Origin: an uncultured Bacteroidia bacterium
GTDB taxonomy: Bacteria; Bacteroidota; Bacteroidia; Bacteroidales; Prolixibacteraceae
Length of the DNA stretch: 37,007 nt
Direction: 5' to 3'
NCBI GenBank assembly: GCA_903918045.1
Contig: CAIXCY010000216.1
Coordinates: 1 to 37,007 of the forward strand
Made by a program: the position numbers and the translations under genes. Shown piece by piece: positions 7,772-16,800 of the stretch. Position 1 is the first letter of the stretch. The number at the start of each line of letters is the position of its first letter. The notes beneath the pieces are model-generated. The model had not been told where the DNA came from and searched no databases. It saw only the letters and a list, made by a program, of their open reading frames with translations.

Positions 7772-10156
7772 ATGAAAAATTCAATTATTTTGGCTCTTAT
7801 AATCGTGCTCAGTGCCACCTTCACTTCCTTTGGGGCAGGCGCTGTAAAAGGTAGAGTATATAATGCAAAGAATAATGAATCAATCTCTTATGCGACAATA
7901 GTAATCGCTGAAACAACCGTTGGAACAGTTACTGACGATCAGGGCAATTTTAATATCGGGAATGTGGAGCCCGGCTTTTATAAAATAAGAGTTTCAGCCG
8001 TTGGTTTCAAAGCCTATATCTCGGAATCATTCAGAATAACTAAAGCGACAGGAGCGACAATTCTTGTCCCGCTTGAGGAGGAGAACATAAAACTCGATGA
8101 AGTGGTTGTAAAGAGCTCTTTTTTCCGAAAAAGGGAAGAGAGTCCTGTTTCACTGCGGACAATCGGGATTGATGAAATAGAGAAAAATCCGGGAGGTAAC
8201 CGCGACATCTCGAAGGTGATCCAGTCTTATCCGGGGGTCGCCTCAACACCGGCTTATCGCAATGATATTATTGTCCGGGGTGGAGGACCCAGTGAAAACA
8301 GGTTCTATCTGGATGGTGTGGAGATTCCGAATCTGAACCACTTTGCTACACAGGGGGCTTCAGGCGGACCGGTTGGAATTATCAATGTCGATTTTATCCG
8401 TGAAGTAAATTTTTATTCCGGAGCATTTCCTGCCTCCCGCGGAAACGCCATGAGCTCTGTACTCGAATTTAACCAGCGTGAGGCGAGCGAAAAAATTAAG
8501 TTCAGAGGGACTGTCGGAGCATCTGACCTTGCAGCGGCTATCGAAGGTCCCCTTTCGAAGAATACGACTTTTATGGCTTCGGTTCGACGATCTTATCTTC
8601 AGTTTTTGTTTCAGGCCATCGGTCTTCCATTTCTTCCAACTTACAACGACTTCCAGTTTAAAATAAAGACTAAAATCAATTCAAAAACGGAGTTGTCCTT
8701 TATTGGCCTTGGTGCGTTGGATAAGTCGGTTCTGAACAAGAAAGCCAATAAGACTGAAGAACAACGTTATATTTTGGGCTACCTTCCTGAAAATGATCAG
8801 TGGAATTACACGCTCGGAGTCGTTCTTAAACATTTTAATCCTAAAGGAAACGACACCTATGTATTAAGTCAGAATAAGTTAAATAACTCTGCCATTAAAT
8901 ATCAGGATAATATTGAACAACCACAGTTCCTGAATCTTGACTATAACTCCTATGAAATGGAAACCAAGTTCAGATATGAGCACAACTATCAGTCAACGAG
9001 TGAATTTAAGCTGAATTACGGAATCGACCTTCAATATGTCAGCTATTTTAACCGAACCTTAAAAAAGGGTTTTGCGGGTAAGGCACCGCTTACAATTGAT
9101 TATAAATCGTCACTTGAATTTGCCAAATATGCTGCATTTGGGCAGCTGAGCCACTCCTTTATTGACCGCCTTCTCAATCTTTCATTTGGCTTAAGGGCTG
9201 ATGGAAATAACTATTCCACCAATATGACGAACCCCCTGAGCCAGCTTTCGCCACGACTTTCTGCAAGTGTCAGCTTAACTCCGGGTACATCGCTCAATTT
9301 TAATGTCGGACAGTTTGCGCAGTTACCATCTTATACCACATTGGGATACCGCGATTTTGGCGGGAATTTAGTCAATAAAAATAATGACCTTACCTATATT
9401 CAGGTTAACCATCTTGTAGCCGGAATCGAATTTCGCCCATCAGATAATTCGCAAATTACGATGGAAGGGTTTTACAAAAGATACACCCATTACCCATTCT
9501 CGGTTAAAGATTCGGTATCACTTGCAAGTAAGGGAGCCGACTATGGTGTCTACGGCGATGAAGCGGTTAAGCCGGTTAGTAAAGGAAATGCCTACGGTTT
9601 TGAGATTCTGGGTCGGGTAAAAAAATATAAAAGCCTGAACGCAGTGGTTACCTACACCTTTGTACGCAGTGAATTTACCGATCAGAAAGGGGAGTTTATC
9701 CCTTCCTCATGGGATAACCGCCACCTGTTTACAATTACAGGTACACGAAATTTAAAGAAGAACTGGGACGTGGGTCTCCGATGGAGGTATATCGGCGGTG
9801 CCCCGTATACCCCCTGGGATCTGAACCGATCGGCAATAAAATCTGCATGGGATGCACAGGGCATTGGTTATCTGGACTATAGTAAATTTAATAAGCTTCG
9901 GCTAAATGCTTTTCATCAGCTCGATTTAAGGGTTGATAAATCGTATTATTATAAAAAATGGTCGCTGATGCTCTATTTTGATATCCAGAATGCCTATAAT
10001 TTCAAGGCCGATCAGCAGGATTACCTCGTAAGGGTAGAAGATGGTGTCGGAAACCCGGTGACCGATCCCAATGACTCCGGCAAGTATTTGTTGAAAACGA
10101 TTAAAGCTACCGGCGGAACAGTCCTTCCTACGATTGGGATTATGGTGGAATTTTAA
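7772..10156 (+). CDS. TonB-dependent outer-membrane receptor (CarboxypepD_reg-like N-terminus)
   Basis: 794 residues. A Sec signal (about 22 residues) is followed by a CarboxypepD_reg-like beta-sandwich (GRVYNAKNNESISYATIVI..., about 25-110), a plug domain (about 115-240, with IVRGGGPSENRFYLDGVEIP) and a ~550-residue 22-strand barrel ending in a Phe (IMVEF). It imports a ligand across the outer membrane with energy from TonB/ExbBD. It is not a SusC: it lacks the DGIP/LKDASAAAIYG signature, has no STN domain and no SusD neighbour. Such stand-alone receptors often carry metal complexes, peptides or unknown ligands; none can be picked here. The 5' region holds a GC-rich palindrome; the 3' region is a repeat cluster. 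Confidence 0.93.
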   Translation: MKNSIILALIIVLSATFTSFGAGAVKGRVYNAKNNESISYATIVIAETTVGTVTDDQGNFNIGNVEPGFYKIRVSAVGFKAYISESFRITKATGATILVPLEEENIKLDEVVVKSSFFRKREESPVSLRTIGIDEIEKNPGGNRDISKVIQSYPGVASTPAYRNDIIVRGGGPSENRFYLDGVEIPNLNHFATQGASGGPVGIINVDFIREVNFYSGAFPASRGNAMSSVLEFNQREASEKIKFRGTVGASDLAAAIEGPLSKNTTFMASVRRSYLQFLFQAIGLPFLPTYNDFQFKIKTKINSKTELSFIGLGALDKSVLNKKANKTEEQRYILGYLPENDQWNYTLGVVLKHFNPKGNDTYVLSQNKLNNSAIKYQDNIEQPQFLNLDYNSYEMETKFRYEHNYQSTSEFKLNYGIDLQYVSYFNRTLKKGFAGKAPLTIDYKSSLEFAKYAAFGQLSHSFIDRLLNLSFGLRADGNNYSTNMTNPLSQLSPRLSASVSLTPGTSLNFNVGQFAQLPSYTTLGYRDFGGNLVNKNNDLTYIQVNHLVAGIEFRPSDNSQITMEGFYKRYTHYPFSVKDSVSLASKGADYGVYGDEAVKPVSKGNAYGFEILGRVKKYKSLNAVVTYTFVRSEFTDQKGEFIPSSWDNRHLFTITGTRNLKKNWDVGLRWRYIGGAPYTPWDLNRSAIKSAWDAQGIGYLDYSKFNKLRLNAFHQLDLRVDKSYYYKKWSLMLYFDIQNAYNFKADQQDYLVRVEDGVGNPVTDPNDSGKYLLKTIKATGGTVLPTIGIMVEF

Positions 10157-10191
10157 AGCAAAGAACGGGAGAAGATCGATTTTAATGGGGC

Positions 10192-10242
10192 AATGTGCTA
10201 ATGAGTTAATGTGCTAATCAATTAATGTGCTAATTTGCTAAT
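10192..10242. repeat. Short direct-repeat cluster (aatgtgctaat)
   Basis: aatgtgctaat occurs exactly at 10192, 10208 and 10224 (16-bp period), and a variant aatttgctaat follows at 10232. The following bases continue as 'aatttgaaaatttgaggatttg'-like phrases. It sits between convergent genes. It is too short and spacerless to be a CRISPR; it resembles low-complexity intergenic repeats common in Bacteroidota. Confidence 0.75.
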
Positions 10243-10287
10243 TCGGCAATTTGAAAATTTGAGGATTTGTCAGGGCCGGAAATTGGT

Positions 10288-11523
10288 TTAAAGGGAAGGT
10301 ACACAGTTTTCGAACGAATTCAAATATTTATAAGCCGGAATCACCTCTATTTTAAAACCTTCTGATTCAATATAATCGGAATCGGCAAAAGTTACTATTG
10401 AAGCTTTTTCCTGTTTGAAAAATTTCATTGCTTTCAACAGCCCGTTTAACTCCCTTTTCAGATTATCGGGGTTTAGTTCGTAACAAACCTGGATTATTTC
10501 TGTTACTGCGCCCTGTTTCATTGCTATAAAATCACATTCTCCTTTATCGTCAAAATAGTAAAGTTCTGTATATTTTCTTCTCAGATGAAGAAAGATCAGA
10601 TTCTCCAATTTCCTGCCAACATCTTCAGTCATCATATTCGAAATCACATCAACCAGACCTAAATCAATGGCATATATTTTTCTGGGGTTGATTAATTGGG
10701 CTTTAGTGGAATAACTAAACATTGGGAGAAAAGAGAAAAGATATGAAAGTTCAAGGTGGGAAAACCAGCTCAGGATTGTGCTTGTAGCTCCAATAGAGAG
10801 CGGCTGTGTCAGTTTTGTCGCTGTTACACGATTTCCAATATTTGAAATAAGAAAAGAGGCGAGCCTGTGAAGACTTTTTATATCTTTTATCCCATAACGG
10901 GTAACAATATCCCGAATAAGCACGTCATCGAAAAGTGTCATAAGTTGTTCCTGATCTCCTGTCTTCAGATATTCAGGGAAACCACCCATAGCCAAATAAA
11001 ATTTCAAACTCTCAGAAGAAGGCTCTAATGCCTTGAATTTGAGAAATTCAGAGTATGAGAAAGGGAAAAGTTCCTGTGTAATATGGCGGCCGGTAAGTCG
11101 TGTTCCTAACTCTTTGCTTAATAAAGATGCGTTTGATCCGGTAATGATTACCTTAAAACCTTCGTCAAGCTTTTGCCTGACATACATTTCCCATCCTTCA
11201 ACTAATTGCAATTCGTCAAAAAAAAGAGTGCCAATTCCAGTTTGTGATATCAGGTTATCCAGACGGGTAAAATCGTGAAGTGCAAATTCATAAAGTTGCG
11301 GAGACTCGAAGTTAAGATATAAGACGGTGTCTTTCTCCATTTCTTTCATCATTTGCAACAAAAGGGTACTTTTCCCACAGCGTCTGACACCTGAGATAAT
11401 TAATGCGTGAGACGATAAGCTTTGCGTTGCGGGAATAAGTTCACGTTTCAGTCCGCTGTCTTTTACCATTAAACGGCTCTTTTGTTGCTCAATTACACGG
11501 GCAATTACGCTTTCAAGAATCAT
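10288..11523 (-). CDS. AAA-family ATPase with DUF4143 C-terminal domain
   Basis: 411 residues from ATG at 11523. A longer open frame starts at 11574, but that lies upstream of the promoter and inside the palindrome, so 11523 is preferred. Walker A is GVRRCGKST (45-53), Walker B is TLFFDE (D103, E104), and a sensor-like ITGSNASLL follows. The C-terminal half is DUF4143; its GECDFIAMKQGAVTEIIQVC stretch recalls a PD-(D/E)XK-like core with a Gln-Val-Cys in place of the usual E-x-K. The family is often present in many copies, is linked with mobile regions, and has no firm function. It stands alone beside a short repeat cluster and a toxin-antitoxin remnant. Confidence 0.9.
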   Translation of the reverse strand: MILESVIARVIEQQKSRLMVKDSGLKRELIPATQSLSSHALIISGVRRCGKSTLLLQMMKEMEKDTVLYLNFESPQLYEFALHDFTRLDNLISQTGIGTLFFDELQLVEGWEMYVRQKLDEGFKVIITGSNASLLSKELGTRLTGRHITQELFPFSYSEFLKFKALEPSSESLKFYLAMGGFPEYLKTGDQEQLMTLFDDVLIRDIVTRYGIKDIKSLHRLASFLISNIGNRVTATKLTQPLSIGATSTILSWFSHLELSYLFSFLPMFSYSTKAQLINPRKIYAIDLGLVDVISNMMTEDVGRKLENLIFLHLRRKYTELYYFDDKGECDFIAMKQGAVTEIIQVCYELNPDNLKRELNGLLKAMKFFKQEKASIVTFADSDYIESEGFKIEVIPAYKYLNSFENCVPSL

Positions 11524-11544
11524 GATAATCAATCTTGTTTGATG

Positions 11545-11575
11545 CAAAGATACAATATTGTTTGATACAATCAAA
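11545..11575 (-). promoter_or_regulatory. Promoter of the AAA ATPase gene
   Basis: On the minus strand TTTG (11575-11572), a 19-nt spacer and TATCTTTG (11552-11545) exactly match the Bacteroidetes promoter TTTG-N19-TAnnTTTG. The start point would be near 11538, about 15 nt before the ATG at 11523. Confidence 0.75.
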
Positions 11576-11585
11576 CAATATTGTA
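11551..11585. promoter_or_regulatory. Perfect 16-bp-arm palindrome covering the ATPase promoter (operator candidate)
   Basis: Arms tacaatattgtttgat (11551-11566) and its exact complement (11570-11585) flank a 3-bp spacer. The palindrome spans the -33 box and reaches the -7 box. A direct partial copy, ttgtttgatgcaa (11535-11547), lies 23 bp from ttgtttgatacaa (11558-11570), toward the gene. This looks like tandem operator sites for a dimeric repressor that would block RNA polymerase. The binding protein is unknown. Confidence 0.65.
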
Positions 11586-11755
11586 TTCTGTGAGACTACA
11601 AAAATAAAATCAGGAGTTTTAGTGAAAATCGCTGAGGTTTAGTAATGTTCCTGATATCTGAATATTTTGAATTAGCTTTTTTACAACTGAATACATATAC
11701 TTTTCTTTGTCGTAAGTATGTTTTTAACTTTCGGAGATAAGGATACGGAATCAAT

Positions 11756-11878
11756 ATGGACCTAATTATGGAAACTTTAGCAAATGTATATCCGGGCGAG
11801 ATTCTTTTAGAAGAAGCATTAAAGAATAAACAAGCTGAAATAAGCAAAATTAAGAAGATAGGAATTTGCGCAGTATAA
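11756..11878 (+). pseudogene. Truncated HigA-type antitoxin remnant
   Basis: An open frame of 40 codons reads METLANVYPGEILLEE from its second Met (11768), the hallmark N-terminus of HigA antitoxins (consensus near 'HPGEILLEEFL'). It then runs into a Lys-rich tail (KQAEISKIKKIG) and stops. The helix-turn-helix that should follow is missing, so the gene seems broken by deletion. A GGAGATAAGGA stretch precedes the start. No HigB toxin can be read nearby. An inverted repeat (11697-11702/11714-11719) lies upstream and might be the old operator. It could also be a small functional peptide, but decay is likelier. Confidence 0.5.
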
Positions 11879-11951
11879 TCACTAACTAAAATACTTTAAT
11901 TAGTTGATATGTAGTAACCTAAAACCAAAATAAGTAATTTCTGATTCAAAA

Positions 11952-11983
11952 TTGCATAATTCACATTATATTAATTACTTTTG
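11952..11983 (+). promoter_or_regulatory. Promoter of the first sigma/FecR locus
   Basis: TTG (11952-11954), a 21-nt spacer and TACTTTTG (11976-11983) match the Bacteroidetes housekeeping promoter. The start point would be near 11990, with a ~45-nt leader before the sigma gene. Confidence 0.65.
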
Positions 11984-12003
11984 ATCAGCTATCCCGATCA
12001 AAA
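11979..12003. promoter_or_regulatory. Inverted repeat over the -7/+1 region of the sigma gene
   Basis: ttttgatc (11979-11986) and gatcaaaa (11996-12003) are perfect 8-bp arms around 9 nt. They overlap the -7 box and the expected start point. It could be an operator, or a hairpin at the 5' end of the mRNA. Confidence 0.45.
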
Positions 12004-12035
12004 TAAAAACGTCTAAGCCAACACTTGCACAATTG

Positions 12036-12632
12036 ATGGAAAAAAGCAGGGTGTTTACCTTTAGTGATACCGAACAGATTATCAACAGGCTGAAAAACGA
12101 GGATAAGTCAGCAGTTGATGACCTGTTTAGCTATTATTATCCCCGTTTATATCATTTTTCAAAAGCTATTCTTAAGATTGAAAATGACATTGATGACATC
12201 CTGCAGGAGGTGTTTGTTAAGATTTGGTTAAACCGGCAAAGGATCGGTAATCCCGAAACGTTCAATGCCTATATTTTCACGATTACTAAAAATGAGGTTC
12301 TCAACCTGATTCGGACTAATCTTCGTGATCACACCTTTAAAGATCAGCTTTTTCAGCATGCCGTGGGTGAAGAGTATCAGAATTCAGCGCCGCTTGAATA
12401 TGAAGAGATCAAAACCGGGATAGAGAAGATTGTGGCTGCTTTGCCTGAAAAAAGGAAGCAGGTTTTTGTTTTAAGCCGCACCGAAGGATTATCCAATAAG
12501 GAAATAGCCCTGCAACTGAATATTTCTGAAAAAACAGTCGAAGATCATATTACCCACGCAATCAAACAGATAAAGAGCTCGATGAAAGAGGTGGGCATCC
12601 TCTCATTACTTTATTGCTATCTTTTCTTATAA
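12036..12632 (+). CDS. ECF RNA polymerase sigma factor (locus 1)
   Basis: 198 residues from ATG at 12036 (an adjacent TTG at 12033 is less likely). Region 2 is readable as LFSYYYPRLYHFSKAI...DDILQEVFVKIWLNR, and region 4 as LPEKRKQVFVLSRTEGLSNKEIALQLNISEKTVE in two parts of a helix-turn-helix. The C-terminus is a short hydrophobic tail (GILSLLYCYLFL), also seen in the second sigma of this window. It directs transcription of the downstream SusCD locus once released by FecR (family knowledge of Bacteroidota ECF/FecR pairs). A promoter and an inverted repeat precede it; FecR follows after 55 nt, with a short tcccc/gggga hairpin in the gap. Confidence 0.93.
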   Translation: MEKSRVFTFSDTEQIINRLKNEDKSAVDDLFSYYYPRLYHFSKAILKIENDIDDILQEVFVKIWLNRQRIGNPETFNAYIFTITKNEVLNLIRTNLRDHTFKDQLFQHAVGEEYQNSAPLEYEEIKTGIEKIVAALPEKRKQVFVLSRTEGLSNKEIALQLNISEKTVEDHITHAIKQIKSSMKEVGILSLLYCYLFL

Positions 12633-12687
12633 TTTCTCCCCTTCCGAGCAGGGGATACCTTACGATTTAGTGTATTACCTGTATAAC

Positions 12688-13662
12688 ATGGAAAAAAAAA
12701 TCAGCAAATATTTAAATGGCACAGCCAACCCTGAAGAATTTTCCGAGGTAGTTGAGGCATTATGTGCAGAGAGTAACGATGAAAAGGTCTCTTTGGAACT
12801 CCTTAAATTCTGGAAAGAGGCATTGGATTCGGCCATTCATAATAAAGAGAATAGTCAGTTACTCGATAAAATACACCATCGTATAGCGATTGAGGAATCG
12901 AAGGTTGATACCCGACGCTTTTCATTATACCAAAACCTGCTAACAATTGCCGCCGTCCTGATAACCGGATTAGTTATTTCGACCTTTTTCTTTTATAACA
13001 GGCAAGGGACACCTACTGAAATTGCAACAGTTGAAACTGTTAAAACCCCTTATGGTGCAAGGACCAGTTTTAAACTCCCCGACGGTTCGGAGGTTTGGCT
13101 TAATTCAGGTTCCGCAATCACCTTTCCACACCAATATGGAGCGATCCGCAATGTTGAACTTACGGGAGAGGCCTATTTCCATGTCGTAAAAGATGGCAAA
13201 CCCTTTATCGTGAAAACCGGCAACGGCAAAGTGGAGGTTAAGGGGACCTCCTTTGATGTAAAGGCCTATGCGAATGAAGACTTTGTGACAACACTTGTGG
13301 AAGGATCGGTGAAGGTTAGTGACAGAACGAATCAGGTTGCGACATTAATACCGGGCGAACAATCCATAATTACTAGTTGCAATAGTTTTACAACAAGGGT
13401 TGTGGACCCCGATTTGATAACTTCATGGAGAGAAGGAAAACTGATCTTTGTGAATGAACCTTTTCAACGCGTGGCAACGGAGCTTGAGCGTTGGTACAAT
13501 GTGAAAATAGAACTTAATGGTGCCAAACTAAAAAAGCTTGGTTATACAGGAACAATTGAAATGGAGTCCTTTAGTGAAGTCCTGGAGTTGATTAACACTA
13601 CCGCGCCAATCAAATCTTCATTCGATAAAAAAACAAGGATATTAAAAATTCGGGGGAGATAA
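12688..13662 (+). CDS. FecR-family anti-sigma factor (locus 1)
   Basis: 324 residues from ATG 12688 (a GTG at 12670 is possible but adds only six residues). An N-terminal cytoplasmic part (about 80 residues) would hold the sigma factor. One membrane span follows (LLTIAAVLITGLVISTFFF), then the periplasmic FecR domain (TPYGARTSFKLPDGSEVWLN, GEAYFHVVKDGKPFIVKT, VKGTSFDVKAY) and a C-terminal DUF4974 domain (RVATELERWYNVKIEL...). It receives the signal from the STN domain of the SusC protein encoded next. It lies between its sigma and susC, and is separated from susC by a leader ORF and hairpin. Confidence 0.93.
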   Translation: MEKKISKYLNGTANPEEFSEVVEALCAESNDEKVSLELLKFWKEALDSAIHNKENSQLLDKIHHRIAIEESKVDTRRFSLYQNLLTIAAVLITGLVISTFFFYNRQGTPTEIATVETVKTPYGARTSFKLPDGSEVWLNSGSAITFPHQYGAIRNVELTGEAYFHVVKDGKPFIVKTGNGKVEVKGTSFDVKAYANEDFVTTLVEGSVKVSDRTNQVATLIPGEQSIITSCNSFTTRVVDPDLITSWREGKLIFVNEPFQRVATELERWYNVKIELNGAKLKKLGYTGTIEMESFSEVLELINTTAPIKSSFDKKTRILKIRGR

Positions 13663-13711
13663 ATCCCCCCTTAGAAGTTAACAAACCAAGATTATAAACT
13701 AAAATTTAACT

Positions 13712-13747
13712 ATGGAGAAAACCAAACAGCCAGATTTAAAAAAGTAA
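13712..13747 (+). CDS. Possible 11-codon leader peptide between fecR and susC
   Basis: ATG at 13712 opens a frame MEKTKQPDLKK whose stop codon overlaps the first bases of the hairpin at 13745. Size, place and overlap with the stem resemble a leader peptide or attenuator. There is no independent proof that it is translated. Confidence 0.3.
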   Translation: MEKTKQPDLKK

Positions 13748-13774
13748 AGGTGGAAACAGCCATTTCCACCTTTA
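13745..13774 (+). terminator. Hairpin between fecR and susC (attenuator-like)
   Basis: taaaggtggaaa (13745-13756) and its exact complement (13763-13774) form a 12-bp stem with a 6-nt loop. A weak A/T-rich tail rather than a T-run follows. It could partly end the sigma/FecR transcript or protect the 5' end of the abundant susCD mRNA. Confidence 0.6.
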
Positions 13775-13824
13775 AACCAGATTCGATTTAAAAAATACTT
13801 ATCATTTAAACCAAGTACAAAGTT

Positions 13825-16800
13825 ATGAATAAATTGCTACAAAAACATGGCAATCCGCCATTATTTTATCAATTTTTTAGGAAAATGAAACTAACTATTC
13901 TAATCGTAACAGCCTCAATATTAAGCTGTTTATCTGCTGAAAGCTACTCGCAGACTACAAAACTAACAATTACAGAGAATAACTCGACACTGCTCAACGT
14001 TCTTCGTGCGATCGAAGATCAGAGTGAATTCAAGTTTTTCTACAACGAAAAGGTAGATGTCAACGCTACCGTTTCGGTTGAAGTAAATCAAAAATCGGTC
14101 ACCGATATCCTGGATAAGGTGCTCTTAAATAGTGCTGTTAAATATAAAGTTCTGGGTCGCCAGATTGCTCTTTACGATAAAAACGAAATGGAACCGTTTT
14201 TGAGTGAGCAGCAGACCAAAACGGTCAACGGTAAAGTGACAGATCAGTCAGGCACTCCATTACCCGGGGCATCGATAGTTTTAAAAGGGACTACAACTGG
14301 GATAACAGCTGACAACAGCGGTAATTTCTCATTGCCTTTGCCGTCAAATGCAACAATCCTTGTCTTCTCCTTTATTGGAATGAAATCGCAGGAGGTTGTC
14401 ATTGGTACCAAAACTACCATCAATGTCAGTATGCAGGAAGAGAGCATTGGAATTGAGGAGGTTGTTGCAGTAGGTTATGGTGTTCAGAAGAAGGCTACTT
14501 TGACTGGTGCTGTTTCTTCAATTAAAGGGGCTGATATCGTTACAACGAAAAATGAGAATGTTCAGAACATGCTTGCCGGTAAGATTTCAGGGGTGCGTGT
14601 AACTCAGAAAACTTCTGAACCGGGTGCCTTCAACGATAATTTTGATATTCGTGCCATGGGCTCTCCGTTGATCATCATCGATGGTATTCCACGTACAAGT
14701 GTCGATTTCCAACGTTTGGATCCTAATGACATCGATAATATGTCTGTTTTGAAGGATGCTTCAGCAGCAATCTATGGTGTTCGGGCTGCAAATGGCGTTG
14801 TTTTGGTTAATACTAAAAAAGGGACCAACAGTAAACTGGAATTGAACTATTCAGGTTCATTTACCTGGCAGGTTCCTTCAGGATTGCCTTCGACAGTTGA
14901 TGCAATCGGATATATGACGCTTCGTAACGAGCAGGCAATGCATAATATTAATGGTGGCTCTCCGCTATTTAATGATCAGAATTTTGCGGATTATACATCC
15001 GGAAAACTCCAAAGCACAAACTGGTATCCTTTGGTATTCAGTAAATACGCACCTCAGACAATGCATAACCTGAGTGCCACTGGTGGCAATGATAAAACAA
15101 CCTTTTACATTGGTTTAGGATATCAGTCTCAGGATGGATTTTTCAAATCGAATGATCTGAACTACACCAAATATAATGTTCGTTCCAACGTTACTACAAA
15201 AATTTCAAACCGACTGACACTCGATCTGAATCTGAATTTGGTGATGGATGAGCAGGATCGCCCTTATCAGGATTCATGGTGGATCATCCGTGGCTTCTGG
15301 AGACAGGGTCCTCAAATTCCTGCTTACGCGAATAACGATCCTACCAAACCTTACCAGGGTGAAATTGAAGGTGATAACCCGATTTCGTTCATGAGTAAGG
15401 ATATCGACGGTTATAGAATCTACAAAAACAAATGGGTACAATCATCCGCCAGTCTGAAATATGACCTTCCAGGGGTAAAAGGGTTGTTCTTGAAAGGGAT
15501 GGTCAGCTATGACTATAACGTTGCAGACAATAACATCTTCCAGAAAGAGTACAATCAATACAGGTACGATGCTTCTACTTCGACCTATACCAAATACACC
15601 CGTCAATCTCCAAACCGGATAAGCCGCGAGGCCTACTTTAAAACACAAACCCTGGCTCAGGCTTCATTAAATTATGACGGCACATTTGGTAAACACAAAG
15701 TTGGTGGAATTCTCCTTTGGGAAGCACAAAACCGGAACAGCGATAACTTTATGGCCCAAAGGGACCTGGGTCTTCAATTGCCTTATCTGTTCGCAGGTAA
15801 AGCGGTAGGACAGTTGGGAACCATGAACTCAAACGCTGATGCACTTTATGAAAACTCGAATATGGCATTAGCAGGCAGATTCAACTACGGTTTCGACAAC
15901 CGGTATCTGGCTGAAATCCTGTTCCGTGAAGATGGATCATCTAAATTTGCACAGGGTCATCAGTGGGGATTCTTCCCTGCAGCCTCTTTGGGATGGCGTA
16001 TCTCGGAGGAAAAATTCCTTAAAAATACGGCTGCCCTTTCATTTGTTAACCAGTTGAAACTTCGCGCTTCTTATGGTATTACAGGTGATGACAACGCATC
16101 AAGCTACCAGTTTATTTCGGGTTATAACTACCCAACCAACACAGACAGCAGGAACTTTACAGGAGGTTATGTATTTGACGGAAGTTTCAATGCAAGTGCA
16201 GATAATAAAGGAATTCCGAATCCAAATATTACGTGGTATACAGCCAAAACATTTGATGTAGGTATCGATTTTTCGGGATGGAATGGTCTTTTCGGAGTGA
16301 ATGCCGATTATTTTAGCCGTAACCGCGAAGGGCTTTTAGCTACCAGAACAGGCGGTATTCCGACAGTTGTTGGTGCAAGCCTTCCACAGGAGAATATCAA
16401 CAGCGACCGCACCTACGGTTTTGAACTTGAACTTTCTCACCGTAACCATATCGGCGAATTCAACTATAATGTGAAGGGGATGTTTTCGCTTGCCCGGGTT
16501 AAAAATCTGTACAATGAACGTGGAGCAATAGGCAGCTCCTGGAACAACTGGAAAAACAACCAGAACAATCGTTTACAGGGTGTTCAGTCAGGTCTTCAGG
16601 GAGACGGACAATTCCAAAATTGGGCACAGATCCTCTCAAGTCCTACATACATTGGTCGTTCTACCCTCCCTGGTGATTACAAATATCAGGACTGGAATGG
16701 TGACGGTCAAATTGACGGTAACGATGCCCACCCAATCCGTTTTAACCAATATCCATGGATGAACTTCAGTATGATCCTGGATGCCAATTATAAAGGTTTT

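Noticed and set aside
7596-7784. 62-aa minus-strand frame upstream of the alpha/beta hydrolase
   Set aside because: It overlaps the promoter-like box and the palindrome, and the protein sequence resembles none known.
10192-10242. Possible CRISPR array
   Set aside because: The repeats are 11 bp with 5-bp or no spacers and there are no cas genes.
11524-11574. 17-residue longer N-terminus of the AAA ATPase
   Set aside because: That start would lie within the palindrome and upstream of the promoter's expected start point.
11596-11847. 83-aa minus-strand frame over the HigA remnant
   Set aside because: It is the antisense shadow of the PGEILLEE frame, with no sensible composition or start signal.
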